The notes under the pieces are model-generated. The model saw only the letters and a program-made list of their open reading frames with translations. It was not told the DNA's origin and made no database searches. From Leekyejoonella antrihumi (GTDB taxonomy: Bacteria > Actinomycetota > Actinomycetes > Actinomycetales > Dermatophilaceae): a stretch of DNA of 64,000 nucleotides. Shown piece by piece: positions 7,122 through 14,668 of the stretch (the first letter of the stretch is position 1; every line of letters starts with the position of its first letter). Both the position numbers and the translations under genes were made by a program. The stretch spans positions 1-64,000 of the forward strand of contig NZ_VCQV01000020.1 in assembly GCF_007845645.1 (NCBI RefSeq), read 5' to 3'.

Positions 7122-8438
7122 TCAGTCGGGGCGCCCCGAGATGCCCTCGACAACGCCGACCAGCGCCTCCAGCACCTCGGGGTCGTACTCGTAGCCGAGA
7201 CCCAGGTACAGCCGTTCGATGGCCTCACTCCGTCGGGCCGAGTCCCCGCGGGTGAGGTCGTCGTAGGCGTTGCACACCTTGATGATCCGGCTGGCGAGCG
7301 GCACCTGGTCGCCGTGCTCGCGCACCAGCCGGAACTGCGTCGCCTGAGCCTCCATCACGGCCGCGACGTCATCGAGAGCCTTCGTGCGCCGCACGATATC
7401 GGCTCCCTCACTCGCGATGCTGTCCTGGTCCCTGGGCGCGGCCTCAACCGTCGCGCCGCCGGGAATCGGCTCTGATAGATAGACCTGGCCGATGTCATGC
7501 AGCAACGCGGCATCCTCCAGGACCACCAGGTCTCGCTCAGGCAGCCGCAGACTGCGGCCCACCCGCACGCTGAGCATGGCGACCCGGTGCGAGTGGCCCG
7601 GCGGGGTGTATCCAGCGACCTCGGTCAGTCGGGACAGCGCCGCGATGGTCTGCCGGCGGGTCAACCGCACGCTCGCCTCCTGCAGGATGGTGAACCGGAG
7701 CAGCACGAGGGGACACACCATCAGCACGATCGAGAGCAGGCCCAGCGGAGCGAGCCCCAGCGCGATGGCGATGCCGGTGGACACCACGGCGAGGGACACC
7801 GGACCCGCCGCTACCCCACCCTCGATGAGCGCCTGCTTGAACGACCGTTCCCTTGTGGTCACTGCGGTCGCCAGCACCAGCTCCACAGCGGCCGCGACCA
7901 GGCCGATCGCAAACATCACCAGCGTCATCCGCCAGCGGCTGCTGGACCACTCTGGGTACCGCTCGAGCGCCGTCGAACCGTGGAAGATCGGCACTGTGCG
8001 ATAGAGGACCGCGGCCACGGCCACACTCACCAGTCGCGCCGCGACAAGGGCCGACGGCTGGGACCGGCGGGTCCACGCCGTCAGCAGCAGGGTGCCGACG
8101 ATGAGCCCGGCCGCGCTGGCGACGATGACGCCTTCGGACCGGTAGCTGAGGCTGCCGACTCCAGCCATCTGCGACCCGAACGCCATGCCGATCGCGATGG
8201 CCTGCGCCACCGGGGAGATCAGCTCGCCGGAGGGTAGGCGCACCTGCAGCAGCGAACCGGCAGCCATCGTGATGAGGAAGACGAGCATGGCGCCACCGGC
8301 ATGATCCAGGACGGAATGGGCGTGCGGCGCTGCGGTGATGACCCCGACGACGATGACGGCGAGCCCCAGCCCGAGGACGGCCCTCGGCATCGTCACGGTC
8401 GCCCGGTCGACGGTGCCCGGAATCGGCCGGATGCTCAC
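7122..8438 (-). CDS. Membrane HD-domain protein with degenerate HD-GYP region
   Basis: A 438-residue protein. The GTG at 8438 is preferred because GGAGG lies seven bases upstream; the frame is open to 8609, but that part overlaps the preceding gene. Several transmembrane segments fill about residues 10-240. A C-terminal HD domain has HSHRVAMLSVRVG and ALLHDIGQVYLSEP, so the first metal-binding half is intact. The second half lacks the HHE...DG.GYP stretch that defines HD-GYP cyclic-di-GMP phosphodiesterases and reads EAQATQFRLVREHGDQVP instead. It lies 19 bases after a sister gene with a nearly canonical motif, so it may be a regulatory partner. Confidence 0.75.
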   Translation of the reverse strand: MSIRPIPGTVDRATVTMPRAVLGLGLAVIVVGVITAAPHAHSVLDHAGGAMLVFLITMAAGSLLQVRLPSGELISPVAQAIAIGMAFGSQMAGVGSLSYRSEGVIVASAAGLIVGTLLLTAWTRRSQPSALVAARLVSVAVAAVLYRTVPIFHGSTALERYPEWSSSRWRMTLVMFAIGLVAAAVELVLATAVTTRERSFKQALIEGGVAAGPVSLAVVSTGIAIALGLAPLGLLSIVLMVCPLVLLRFTILQEASVRLTRRQTIAALSRLTEVAGYTPPGHSHRVAMLSVRVGRSLRLPERDLVVLEDAALLHDIGQVYLSEPIPGGATVEAAPRDQDSIASEGADIVRRTKALDDVAAVMEAQATQFRLVREHGDQVPLASRIIKVCNAYDDLTRGDSARRSEAIERLYLGLGYEYDPEVLEALVGVVEGISGRPD

Positions 8439-8457
8439 GCTGTGGCCTCCACAGAGC

Positions 8458-9882
8458 TCATGCTCGCGCCGCCGAACCGAATGCCATCTGGTCGGAGATC
8501 TCCGGCAGATCGTGGTCGAGGCCCGCCACGATCGGGGCATCGGCAGTGCCGAGAAGGTCCTGCGTGACCCGTTGCACCCGCTGCTGCCCCGCCACGAGGG
8601 CATCGACACACGCCGGGTCGAACTGGCCTCCGGCCCGTGCCCGAATGGCGGTCAACGTCGCCTGTTGCGACATCGTGTCGCGGTCGAGCCGCGGCGTGAT
8701 CAGCGCGCAGTAGGCGTCGGCCACCGCAATGATTCGAGCGAGCAACGGGATCTCGTCGCCGGCCAGGCCGCTCGGGAAGCCGTGGCCGTCCCATCGCTCA
8801 TGGTGATGCCGGATCGCGGCCACGGACTCGGCGAGGAAGTCGATCTCGCGCAGCATCTCCACACCACGGTCGGGATGCTGCCGGATCCGCTGCCGTTCGG
8901 CGGTCGACAGGTGGTGCTGACCGGCAGCGGACCGGGGGCGCGGGCCGACCAGGCCGATGTCGTGCAGCAGTGCCGCAAACTGCAGGGCCTCCGCGCGCCG
9001 CGGCGACAGGCGCAGCTCGTCACCGATGACTCCGGCCGCGGCCGCCACCCGTGCGCTGTGCCCGTGCATGATCGGGTCGCGCGCCTCGACCGCCGCGATC
9101 AGGCTCTCGATGGTGCGCTGGTGCACCTCGCGCTCGGCATTCCGCTGGGCCAACGACGACTGCGCGAGCAGCAGCGGGGCGACCATCACCAGCACGCTGA
9201 CCACCCCGAGTCTCGCCGGGCCCCAGAGCACGGCGAAGAGAAAGCCGACCAGCCCGTACCAGAGATAGGACAGCCAGACCAGCGAGATCATGCTGCGCAG
9301 CGACTGCCCGAGCGATGCTCCGGTGGTGATCGAGAGCATGCCGCCGACGCAGAGCACGTTGAGCAGGAAGATCGCCACTGTGCTCACCACCAGCGGCAGC
9401 AGGCAGTGCAGGAACAGTCCGAGCTCGTCCAGCTGGTGATGGGCGAGCACCCTCCCGCCGCATCCCACATAGACCAGGCCACCGGCCAGGCCGAGCAGCC
9501 CCGTCATCACGGTGTTGAACGCCCGCGCCACCGGCGCACGCCGCACCGGCACCAGGCCGTGCGCAGCGGCCCCGACGATGGCGGCTCCCAGCGGTCCGGC
9601 CAGCGCCACGCTTGCGGCGAGCATCACCGAGGTGAGGGACACGTTGGTCGACCCATGACGCACAACCAGCCGGTTCCACTCGCCCAGCACGGCCAGCACG
9701 GCGAGGGGGCCTACGATCTGCCAGCTGGGAAGCCGGGGATCTTGCAGCAGCAGGGCGGCCAGCAGTGCGCCGAGCGCGACGGCGAGGGTTACGACATACG
9801 CCCAGGCGCCATCGAAAAACCTCGTGGGGTGACCGAATCGGTCACCCCACGAGGTGTGTCGACGTTGGAGCTCGTCAGGCAA
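8458..9882 (-). CDS. Membrane HD-GYP domain protein
   Basis: Up to 474 residues. No ATG or GTG precedes the membrane region and a TAG lies directly upstream, so the start is a TTG at 9882 or a GTG about 60 codons later. Residues 25-240 hold six or more hydrophobic helices. The C-terminal domain carries HSARVA, FAALLHDIG and RHHHERWDGHGFPSGLAGDEIPL, the HD and GYP signatures with Phe replacing Tyr. This predicts a metal-dependent phosphodiesterase acting on cyclic dinucleotides. The first codons contain a perfect hairpin (9820-9854). It is transcribed ahead of the second HD protein. Confidence 0.78.
   Translation of the reverse strand: MPDELQRRHTSWGDRFGHPTRFFDGAWAYVVTLAVALGALLAALLLQDPRLPSWQIVGPLAVLAVLGEWNRLVVRHGSTNVSLTSVMLAASVALAGPLGAAIVGAAAHGLVPVRRAPVARAFNTVMTGLLGLAGGLVYVGCGGRVLAHHQLDELGLFLHCLLPLVVSTVAIFLLNVLCVGGMLSITTGASLGQSLRSMISLVWLSYLWYGLVGFLFAVLWGPARLGVVSVLVMVAPLLLAQSSLAQRNAEREVHQRTIESLIAAVEARDPIMHGHSARVAAAAGVIGDELRLSPRRAEALQFAALLHDIGLVGPRPRSAAGQHHLSTAERQRIRQHPDRGVEMLREIDFLAESVAAIRHHHERWDGHGFPSGLAGDEIPLLARIIAVADAYCALITPRLDRDTMSQQATLTAIRARAGGQFDPACVDALVAGQQRVQRVTQDLLGTADAPIVAGLDHDLPEISDQMAFGSAARA
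9815..9854 (-). terminator. Strong intrinsic-terminator-like hairpin inside the 5' end of the HD-GYP gene
   Basis: CCTCGTGGGGTGACCG (9820-9835) and CGGTCACCCCACGAGG (9839-9854) are perfectly complementary with a three-base loop. On the minus strand the hairpin is followed directly by TTTTT (9819-9815). That is a textbook rho-independent terminator for transcripts running toward the HD-GYP genes. It comes 31 bases after a 27-codon ORF and lies within the first 22 codons of the annotated HD-GYP frame. It either ends a separate small transcript or attenuates the HD-GYP operon. Confidence 0.7.
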
Positions 9883-9885
9883 CTA

Positions 9886-9969
9886 CTACGCCGAAGGGTC
9901 CCAGCTCAGGACATCGGGGGACATACCGCCGGACTGGCCGGCGAACAGGAGGGCGAATAGGGCGGCCAC
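9886..9969 (-). CDS. Putative 27-residue peptide, possible leader peptide
   Basis: Read on the minus strand, AGAGGA is followed after seven bases by a GTG (9969), 27 codons and a TAG (9888-9886). The product begins MAALFALLFAGQSGG and ends WDPSA. The first dozen residues are hydrophobic. The ribosome-binding site, short hydrophobic start and terminator hairpin 31 bases after the stop make this look like a true small gene or leader peptide. It precedes two HD-domain genes in the same direction. I do not recognise the peptide. Confidence 0.45.
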   Translation of the reverse strand: MAALFALLFAGQSGGMSPDVLSWDPSA

Positions 9970-10177
9970 GACGTGGTCCTCTCAGACGGGGGAAGCGGGT
10001 CAGGCGGTCACACGGAGACCACCTGGCGCTAGTGTGCCACGATTGTCACCACCACGCCAAGGGACAGCCGAAAATGCCGGCCCGACCTTGACCAATTTTT
10101 TACTTCTCCGCCCTGTGAGAGAATGGCGCAGTTCGCCTCGGACCACGAGGACCACGCAGCCCGCAGAGGGAGTCACT

Positions 10178-10252
10178 ATGAGCAAGCGCGCCCGCAAGCG
10201 CCGCTCGCGCAAGGGCAAGGCCGCCAACCACGGCAAGAAGCCCAACGCTTGA
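10178..10252 (+). CDS. 50S ribosomal protein bL37
   Basis: A 24-residue, extremely basic peptide beginning MSKRARKRRSRKG and ending ANHGKKPNA. This closely matches my recollection of the actinobacterial ribosomal protein bL37, described in mycobacterial ribosome structures, whose tail reads ANHGKRPN. The ATG at 10178 has AGAGGGAG (10165-10172) upstream. A hairpin terminator follows at 10272-10313. The convergent neighbours are rsrA and sigR; I recall a similar arrangement beside sigH in mycobacteria. The protein sits in the large ribosomal subunit near the peptidyl-transferase region. Confidence 0.82.
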   Translation: MSKRARKRRSRKGKAANHGKKPNA

Positions 10253-10271
10253 GCAGTCGCACGACCACGAC

Positions 10272-10313
10272 ACAGCCCCTCGGCCCGCGTATGCACGCGA
10301 ATCGAGGGGCTGT
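10272..10313 (+). terminator. Intrinsic terminator after bL37 gene
   Basis: ACAGCCCCTCG (10272-10282) pairs perfectly with CGAGGGGCTGT (10303-10313). An inner stem GCGT-ATGC-ACGC lies at 10287-10298. The plus strand continues with CTTCTT, a weak pyrimidine tail. It lies between the convergent bL37 and rsrA genes and probably serves bL37. Confidence 0.6.
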
Positions 10314-10339
10314 CTTCTTGCTGGTGGTGGGCCTCCGGC

Positions 10340-10612
10340 TCAACCCTCGCCGAACTCGACGCGGGTGACCGTGACGGTCGTGATCTGCGTCAGGATTTGC
10401 GTGCGCAGCATGGCCGGTGCCTGCTCGCACGCGCACGAGCGCCGGATCAGCGTCTTCAGCAGCGCATCCCGCTCGTACTCGTCCAGACAGGGTGGACAGT
10501 CCTGCAGATGGGCCTTCAGCGCGGCGCACTCCTGCGCGCTCAGCTCGCCGTCGATGTACTCGTACAAGTGGGCGACATAGTCGTCGCAGCCAGAGTGCTC
10601 AGCGTTCGTCAC
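10340..10612 (-). CDS. rsrA: Mycothiol-system anti-sigma factor RsrA
   Basis: A 90-residue zinc-binding anti-sigma factor. Cys9, His35, Cys39 and Cys42 (HLQDCPPC) reproduce the zinc and redox ligand set of Streptomyces RsrA, and a further Cys pair lies in SCACEQ near residue 60. Oxidation of such cysteines to disulfide releases zinc and frees the partner sigma factor. The GTG start overlaps the sigR stop (GTGA at 10612-10609), so the two are translationally coupled. The length and motif spacing match the ZAS family well. Confidence 0.92.
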   Translation of the reverse strand: MTNAEHSGCDDYVAHLYEYIDGELSAQECAALKAHLQDCPPCLDEYERDALLKTLIRRSCACEQAPAMLRTQILTQITTVTVTRVEFGEG

Positions 10613-11271
10613 GAGGTCGCCTCCTCACGAATGAATCCGCGCTCGAGGGCATAGTCGGTCAAGAGCTCTCGCAGCTGCCGACGTCCACGGTGCAGCCGGG
10701 ACATCACGGTGCCGATCGGAGTCTCCATGATCTCGGCGATCTCCTTGTAGGAGAATCCCTCCACATCGGCGAGGTAGACCGCCATGCGGAAGTCCTCAGG
10801 GACCTCCTGCAGCGCGCGTTTCACGTCGGTGTCGGGCAGGTGGTCCAGCGCCTGGCTCTCGGCCGAACGCAGACCCTTGGAGGTGTGCGACTCGGCCCGC
10901 GCGAGCTGGTAGTCCTCGATGTCCGAACTGTCGGACTGCAGCGGCTGCCGCTGCTTCTTGCGGTAGGAGTTGATGTAGGTGTTGGTCAGGATCCGGTAGA
11001 GCCAGGCCTTCAGGTTGGTGCCCGGCTTGTACTGGTGAAATGCGGCGAACGCCTTCGCAAACGTCTCCTGCACCAGGTCTTCGGCGTCCGAAGGGTTGCG
11101 CGTGGTGCGCAGCGCCGCGCTGTACAGCTGGTCCAGGTAGGGCATCGCGTCACGCTCGAACCGGGCGGCGCGGGCGGCGCCACTCTCCGAGGCGACGTCC
11201 ACGCGGCCGTCGTCGAGGGTCTTCGGTGCGGACTCATTGCCGGCATCCGTCACAGGGTCATCGCTCGTCAT
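10609..11271 (-). CDS. sigR: ECF sigma factor SigR (thiol-oxidative stress)
   Basis: About 220 residues from the ATG at 11271; a GTG at 11274 is nearly as good, and both lie 12-15 bases after AGGAGGG. The frame stays open to 11442, but that part spans the promoter at 11420-11446. Region 2 (about 33-100, [27 protein letters not shown]) and region 4 (about 155-210, [40 protein letters not shown]) are complete. It is followed by the coupled anti-sigma gene rsrA. The sigma factor directs transcription of thioredoxin, mycothiol and proteostasis genes after disulfide stress in related bacteria. Confidence 0.92.
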   Translation of the reverse strand: MTSDDPVTDAGNESAPKTLDDGRVDVASESGAARAARFERDAMPYLDQLYSAALRTTRNPSDAEDLVQETFAKAFAAFHQYKPGTNLKAWLYRILTNTYINSYRKKQRQPLQSDSSDIEDYQLARAESHTSKGLRSAESQALDHLPDTDVKRALQEVPEDFRMAVYLADVEGFSYKEIAEIMETPIGTVMSRLHRGRRQLRELLTDYALERGFIREEATS

Positions 11272-11419
11272 CACCGATGAGCCTAGCCCTCCTGCGGTGT
11301 GAGGCCGCTCCGAACCCGTGGGCATGACGACCCCAGAGGCTGCCGGGACCTGGCCGGTCGGTGCACAAGATGCCAGGAACAAAGAGTCTCCTTCACGAGA
11401 AGTAGCAGTCACCTGAGGC

Positions 11420-11446
11420 AACGTCGCGGGCGCCGCCGGCATTCCC
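11420..11446 (-). promoter_or_regulatory. SigR-type promoter upstream of sigR
   Basis: On the minus strand GGAAT (plus 11441-11445) is followed by 18 bases and GTT (plus 11420-11422). This fits the GGAAT-N18/19-GTT consensus of SigR/SigH promoters. It lies about 150 bases upstream of the sigR start. Positive autoregulation of sigR-rsrA is well established in Streptomyces and mycobacteria and is the expected role here. Confidence 0.7.
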
Positions 11447-11597
11447 CCGCCCGCCCGTCGGTGCCCGAGATGGGCTGTACGTTCCCAAAGAACGTGTCAC
11501 TTCCAACTTTCGGGTCACTCGCGTGTCACAGATCGGTTTGCCCACGCGACACCACTACTCGTCGGCTGACGCGTGCGATCGGGTCGCGGAACCAAGC

Positions 11598-12551
11598 TCA
11601 CCCGGAGACTGACCGCGCCATCTTCGCCGCGACCTCGGCGACCGCCGCGCGCAACTCCGGACCGCCCTCGACGGTCATCTCGAAGGGCATGCCGGCCAGC
11701 CACTCGCCGGCGTACATCATCGGGTTGCTGGTGCTGCCGATGACGAGGCAGCGGTCGTCTCCAAGCGGTTCCAGCCGACCCATCGTGGGCCGGAGGTACG
11801 GCGCCACCTCGACCATCGGCGCGTGCAGGATCACCCGCGTGTCGTGCTCCCAGCCGGACGCGAGGTTCTCCTCGAGCATGACCACGGGGTTGAGCCCGTC
11901 GGGGGTCGAAAAGGTCCGGGTGCCCTGGCCGACGGCGGTCACCCGGTCGATGCGGTAGGTGCGCACCGCGTCCGCGTGGTGGGCGAAGCAGAGGAGGTAC
12001 CACCGCCCGTAGCGCACGACCACGGACCACGGGTCCACGTCGAATGAGTGGCTGTGGCCGGCGGCGCTGCGATACTCGATGCGGACCTGGCGCTGCTGGC
12101 CCACCGCCTCGACCAGCGCACTGGTGATCTCCGGGTCGGGGCGGGCCCACCGGTCGGGGACGGCGCGGGCGTGCTCGCGCATCGTCGCCGCCTGGCGCCC
12201 GACCTGGACCGGGAGGGCGCGGATGATCTTGCCGAGCCCGGACCCGACGGGGTCCTCGTTGTCCGCCGCGGCGTGCCTGCCGTCAAGGACCGCCATCACC
12301 AGGCCGACCGCCTCGGCGGCGGTGAACACGAGGGGCGGCAGCCGCACCCCGCGTCCGAGCCGGTAGCCGCCGTAGGGACCCCGCACCGACTCGACCGGGA
12401 TGCCTGCCTCGCGCAGGATCGCGACGTAGCGTCGCGCGGCGCGGTCGGTGACCCCGAGCCGCTCTGCGAGCTGGTCGGCGGTGCAGCCAGGTCGATTCTG
12501 CAGGACTTCCAGGGTCCGCAGGGCCCGTGCGGTCGGGCTCATCTCGTTCAT
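11598..12551 (-). CDS. WYL-domain transcriptional regulator (YafY-like)
   Basis: A 317-residue regulator with an N-terminal DeoR-like helix-turn-helix (about 5-65, GCTADQLAERLGVTDRAARRYVAILREAGIPVE), a WYL domain (about 145-215, with GRWYLLCF standing at the WYL position) and a C-terminal WCX extension to the end. WYL proteins usually sense nucleic acid or a small ligand. It is divergent from a DinB-like gene and an alpha/beta hydrolase, with a 21-bp inverted repeat in the gap, so it probably controls that pair. The ligand is unknown. The 150 bases between its stop and sigR contain only the sigR promoter. Confidence 0.82.
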   Translation of the reverse strand: MNEMSPTARALRTLEVLQNRPGCTADQLAERLGVTDRAARRYVAILREAGIPVESVRGPYGGYRLGRGVRLPPLVFTAAEAVGLVMAVLDGRHAAADNEDPVGSGLGKIIRALPVQVGRQAATMREHARAVPDRWARPDPEITSALVEAVGQQRQVRIEYRSAAGHSHSFDVDPWSVVVRYGRWYLLCFAHHADAVRTYRIDRVTAVGQGTRTFSTPDGLNPVVMLEENLASGWEHDTRVILHAPMVEVAPYLRPTMGRLEPLGDDRCLVIGSTSNPMMYAGEWLAGMPFEMTVEGGPELRAAVAEVAAKMARSVSG

Positions 12552-12579
12552 CCGGCCATGCTGACACCGGTCGGCCAGA

Positions 12580-12600
12580 TCAGGAAGTAGAACGTCCTGA
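12580..12600. promoter_or_regulatory. TCAGGA-N9-TCCTGA palindrome between WYL regulator and DinB-like gene
   Basis: TCAGGA (12580-12585) and TCCTGA (12595-12600) are perfect inverted half-sites separated by nine bases. They lie in the 69-base gap between divergent genes and are the only clear dyad there. Binding by the WYL regulator is inferred from position. Confidence 0.4.
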
Positions 12601-12620
12601 ACTGCATCTAGGTTGGTGCC

Positions 12621-13358
12621 ATGAACGCATCCACCGCTTCACTGCCCAGGGGCGCGCACCTCGAGCACACGGACCTGCGGGCCATCTCCTTCCACCACGT
12701 CCGCTTCGTCGGGCTGGAGCTGGTCGACGTCGAGATGACCGGAGAGATCGAGGGCGTGACGATCAACGGCGTCGACATCGGCCCCCTGGTCGAGGCCGAG
12801 CTCGACCGCCGCATGCCCGCCCGCACGAAGATGCACCCCACCACGGTCGAGGCATTCCAGGAGGCCTGGGTGACCCTGGAGCGACTCTGGTCCGAGACCG
12901 AGGACCGCGCCCGAGCGCTCCCACCCGAACTCCTGCACGAACGGGTCCGCGACGAGTGGTCGTTCATCGAGACGCTGCGCCACCTCGGGTTCGCCAGTGC
13001 AGCCTGGGTGGGCCGGATGGTGCTCGGCGACGCCGTGCCGTGGCATCCGTTCGACCTCCCCTGGGACGAGGCGCCCGGCTGGGACGGCGTCCCGTGGGAC
13101 CGCGAGGCACGTCCGTCGCTGGAGGAGGTCCTCGCCGTACGCCACCAGCGCCAGGCCATGGTCGGCGACGTGATCACCGCCCTGACCCCTGACCAGCTCG
13201 AGGAGACCGTCACCCAGACCGAGCCCGGTTGGCCGCAGCTCGAGGACTTCCCCGTGGCACAGTGCCTGTCCATCGTCGTCAACGAGGAATGGCACCACCG
13301 GCTCTACGCCGAACGAGACCTGGACGCACTCACCGCTTCGACGAAGACGAGGGACTGA
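12621..13358 (+). CDS. DinB/YfiT-like four-helix protein
   Basis: This encodes 245 residues. The N-terminal 65 residues contain short beta repeats (HLEHTDLRAISFHHVRFVGLELVDVEM) resembling a pentapeptide-like start. The remainder is a DinB_2-type helical domain with the expected His residues (ETLRHLGFASAAWV and NEEWHHRLYAERDL) that bind a metal in this superfamily. DinB-like proteins include thiol-dependent S-transferases that use mycothiol or bacillithiol, which fits a mycothiol-using host, but the substrate cannot be predicted. The stop is followed after one base by the hydrolase ATG, so the two are cotranscribed. Confidence 0.78.
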   Translation: MNASTASLPRGAHLEHTDLRAISFHHVRFVGLELVDVEMTGEIEGVTINGVDIGPLVEAELDRRMPARTKMHPTTVEAFQEAWVTLERLWSETEDRARALPPELLHERVRDEWSFIETLRHLGFASAAWVGRMVLGDAVPWHPFDLPWDEAPGWDGVPWDREARPSLEEVLAVRHQRQAMVGDVITALTPDQLEETVTQTEPGWPQLEDFPVAQCLSIVVNEEWHHRLYAERDLDALTASTKTRD

Positions 13359-13359
13359 G

Positions 13360-14043
13360 ATGGACATCGTGCTCATCGCCGGGATGTGGCTTGACGCGAC
13401 GGCGTGGAAGGACGTGCTGCCCGCTCTGGCGGAGCTCGGTCACCGCCCCGTCGCCCTGACGTTGCCCGGCCAGGGGGACGGCGACACCACCGCGACGTAC
13501 GCCGACCAGGTCGCCGCCGTCACGGCGGCCGTGGACGCCGCTGCCGGCCCGGCCCTCGTGGTCGGTCACTCGGCCGCGTGCGCCCTCGCCTGGGTCGCCG
13601 CCGACGCGCGGCCCACGAAGGTGGCGCGCGTGGCGTTGATCGGCGGCATGCCGAACGCCGACGGCGAGACCTACTTCGGCGCGTTCGAGCCGGTCGACGG
13701 CGTCGTGCCGTTCCCGGGCTGGGGGACGTTCGAGGGCCCCGACTCCGACGACATGCCGACCGAGCTGAAGGCGGCGGTGGCGCACGGTGCGATCGCGGTA
13801 CCGGCCGCGATCACCCACGGTGTCGTGCAGCTGAGTGACGAGCGTCGCTACGACGTACCGGTGACGATGGTCTGCCCGGAGTTCACGCCCGACCAGGCCA
13901 AGGAGTGGGTCAAGACCGGCGAGATCCCCGAGCTCGCGAAGGCAAGACGGGTCGACTACGTCGACATCGACTCCGGCCACTGGCCGATGTACACCAAGCC
14001 AGTCGAGCTCGCGCGCATCCTCGCGGACTGCACCCGGACCTGA
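13360..14043 (+). CDS. Alpha/beta hydrolase
   Basis: A 227-residue alpha/beta-hydrolase fold. The nucleophile elbow GHSAA places Ser near residue 70, and a C-terminal SGHWPMY supplies the catalytic His near residue 207. An oxyanion-hole strand is at IVLIAGMWLD at the start. It is compact with no large cap domain. It begins one base after the DinB-like gene and probably shares its promoter and WYL control. Esterase or carboxylic-ester hydrolase activity is likely; the substrate is unknown. Confidence 0.82.
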   Translation: MDIVLIAGMWLDATAWKDVLPALAELGHRPVALTLPGQGDGDTTATYADQVAAVTAAVDAAAGPALVVGHSAACALAWVAADARPTKVARVALIGGMPNADGETYFGAFEPVDGVVPFPGWGTFEGPDSDDMPTELKAAVAHGAIAVPAAITHGVVQLSDERRYDVPVTMVCPEFTPDQAKEWVKTGEIPELAKARRVDYVDIDSGHWPMYTKPVELARILADCTRT

Positions 14044-14437
14044 TCCCGTTTACGGAGCTGGCTTACGGCGACGCATGAGGGGATCTCCGGCCGGACGGGG
14101 CGGATCATCGTGCACGCCGGCCGATGATCCGCAGAGCTGTTCTTATACGGGATGCCCACGACGGTGACGGCACACCGCAAGACCACCCGGATACGGTGCA
14201 CGGGAGTCGTGGTTCAGCCGGTCTGGGCGTTTTGGTTCAGCGTCGTCTCGTCCAGATCGCGCCCGCCGTTGCGGTCGCTGAATCGGTCGGCACGCTTTCC
14301 ACGGCGGGTAAACTCGTGAACGATTCCGAGTTCAGCCCGTCGTGGACCGTGCCCAGACCGGCGAGCGACCGCACGCGGTGTGGTGCCGACGTCACTATGT
14401 TGGATCGACGAACGCAAGAAGGGGTGGTGGGGTTTCC
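14044..14437. other. 394-base gap without a convincing gene
   Basis: Apart from the hairpin at 14100-14132, I see no coding frame with a start, ribosome-binding site and plausible protein. Several short open frames run through on both strands, but none has protein-like composition. The last 100 bases probably contain the promoter of the small gene at 14438, though no clear -35/-10 pair is visible. Confidence 0.5.
14100..14132 (+). terminator. Hairpin after the alpha/beta hydrolase gene
   Basis: GCGGATCATCG (14100-14110) is perfectly complementary to CGATGATCCGC (14122-14132) with an 11-base loop. It is followed by AGAGCTGTTCTTA, with only a weak U tract. Its position 57 bases after the hydrolase stop suggests a terminator for the DinB-hydrolase transcript. 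Confidence 0.45.
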
Positions 14438-14632
14438 ATGAAGGTTGGTGATTTTGTCACGGCCAGGGTGATTGGAGTTGGGCCGATGCTCGCGCGGATC
14501 GTCGCTAAGGAACAGAGCGGAGTCATTCGTGGCTCAGGTGCAAACGGTCTCTCGGTGAGTCAGATAATCAAGGTACGAGTCACCGAGACCCCTGTAGGCC
14601 AGCATTTCGAGGCGAAACGCCTACCGACATGA
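14438..14632 (+). CDS. Small hypothetical protein (64 residues)
   Basis: The ATG at 14438 follows a G-rich stretch (GGTGGTGGGG) that may act as ribosome-binding site. The product starts MKVGDFVTARVIGVGPMLAR and alternates short beta strands with glycines (VKVRVTETPVGQHFEAKRL at the end), suggesting a small barrel or SH3-like fold. No signal peptide or membrane segment is present. I do not recognise a family. It lies convergent with fgd in a gene-poor spot and could be a recent acquisition. Confidence 0.45.
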   Translation: MKVGDFVTARVIGVGPMLARIVAKEQSGVIRGSGANGLSVSQIIKVRVTETPVGQHFEAKRLPT

Positions 14633-14668
14633 CCCGAGATGGCCAGGCCCCTATGCGGCATCGGTCAC

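Noticed and set aside
8335-9960. Plus-strand open frame of 541 codons over the HD-GYP genes
   Set aside because: It is antisense to two proteins with clear HD motifs and membrane helices. Its translation is His/Arg/Gln-rich without domains, the usual mirror effect of high-GC coding DNA.
11271-11442. Longer SigR N-terminus
   Set aside because: The frame is open, but it spans the SigR-type promoter at 11420-11446, so a transcript from that promoter could not encode it. The conserved region begins much later.
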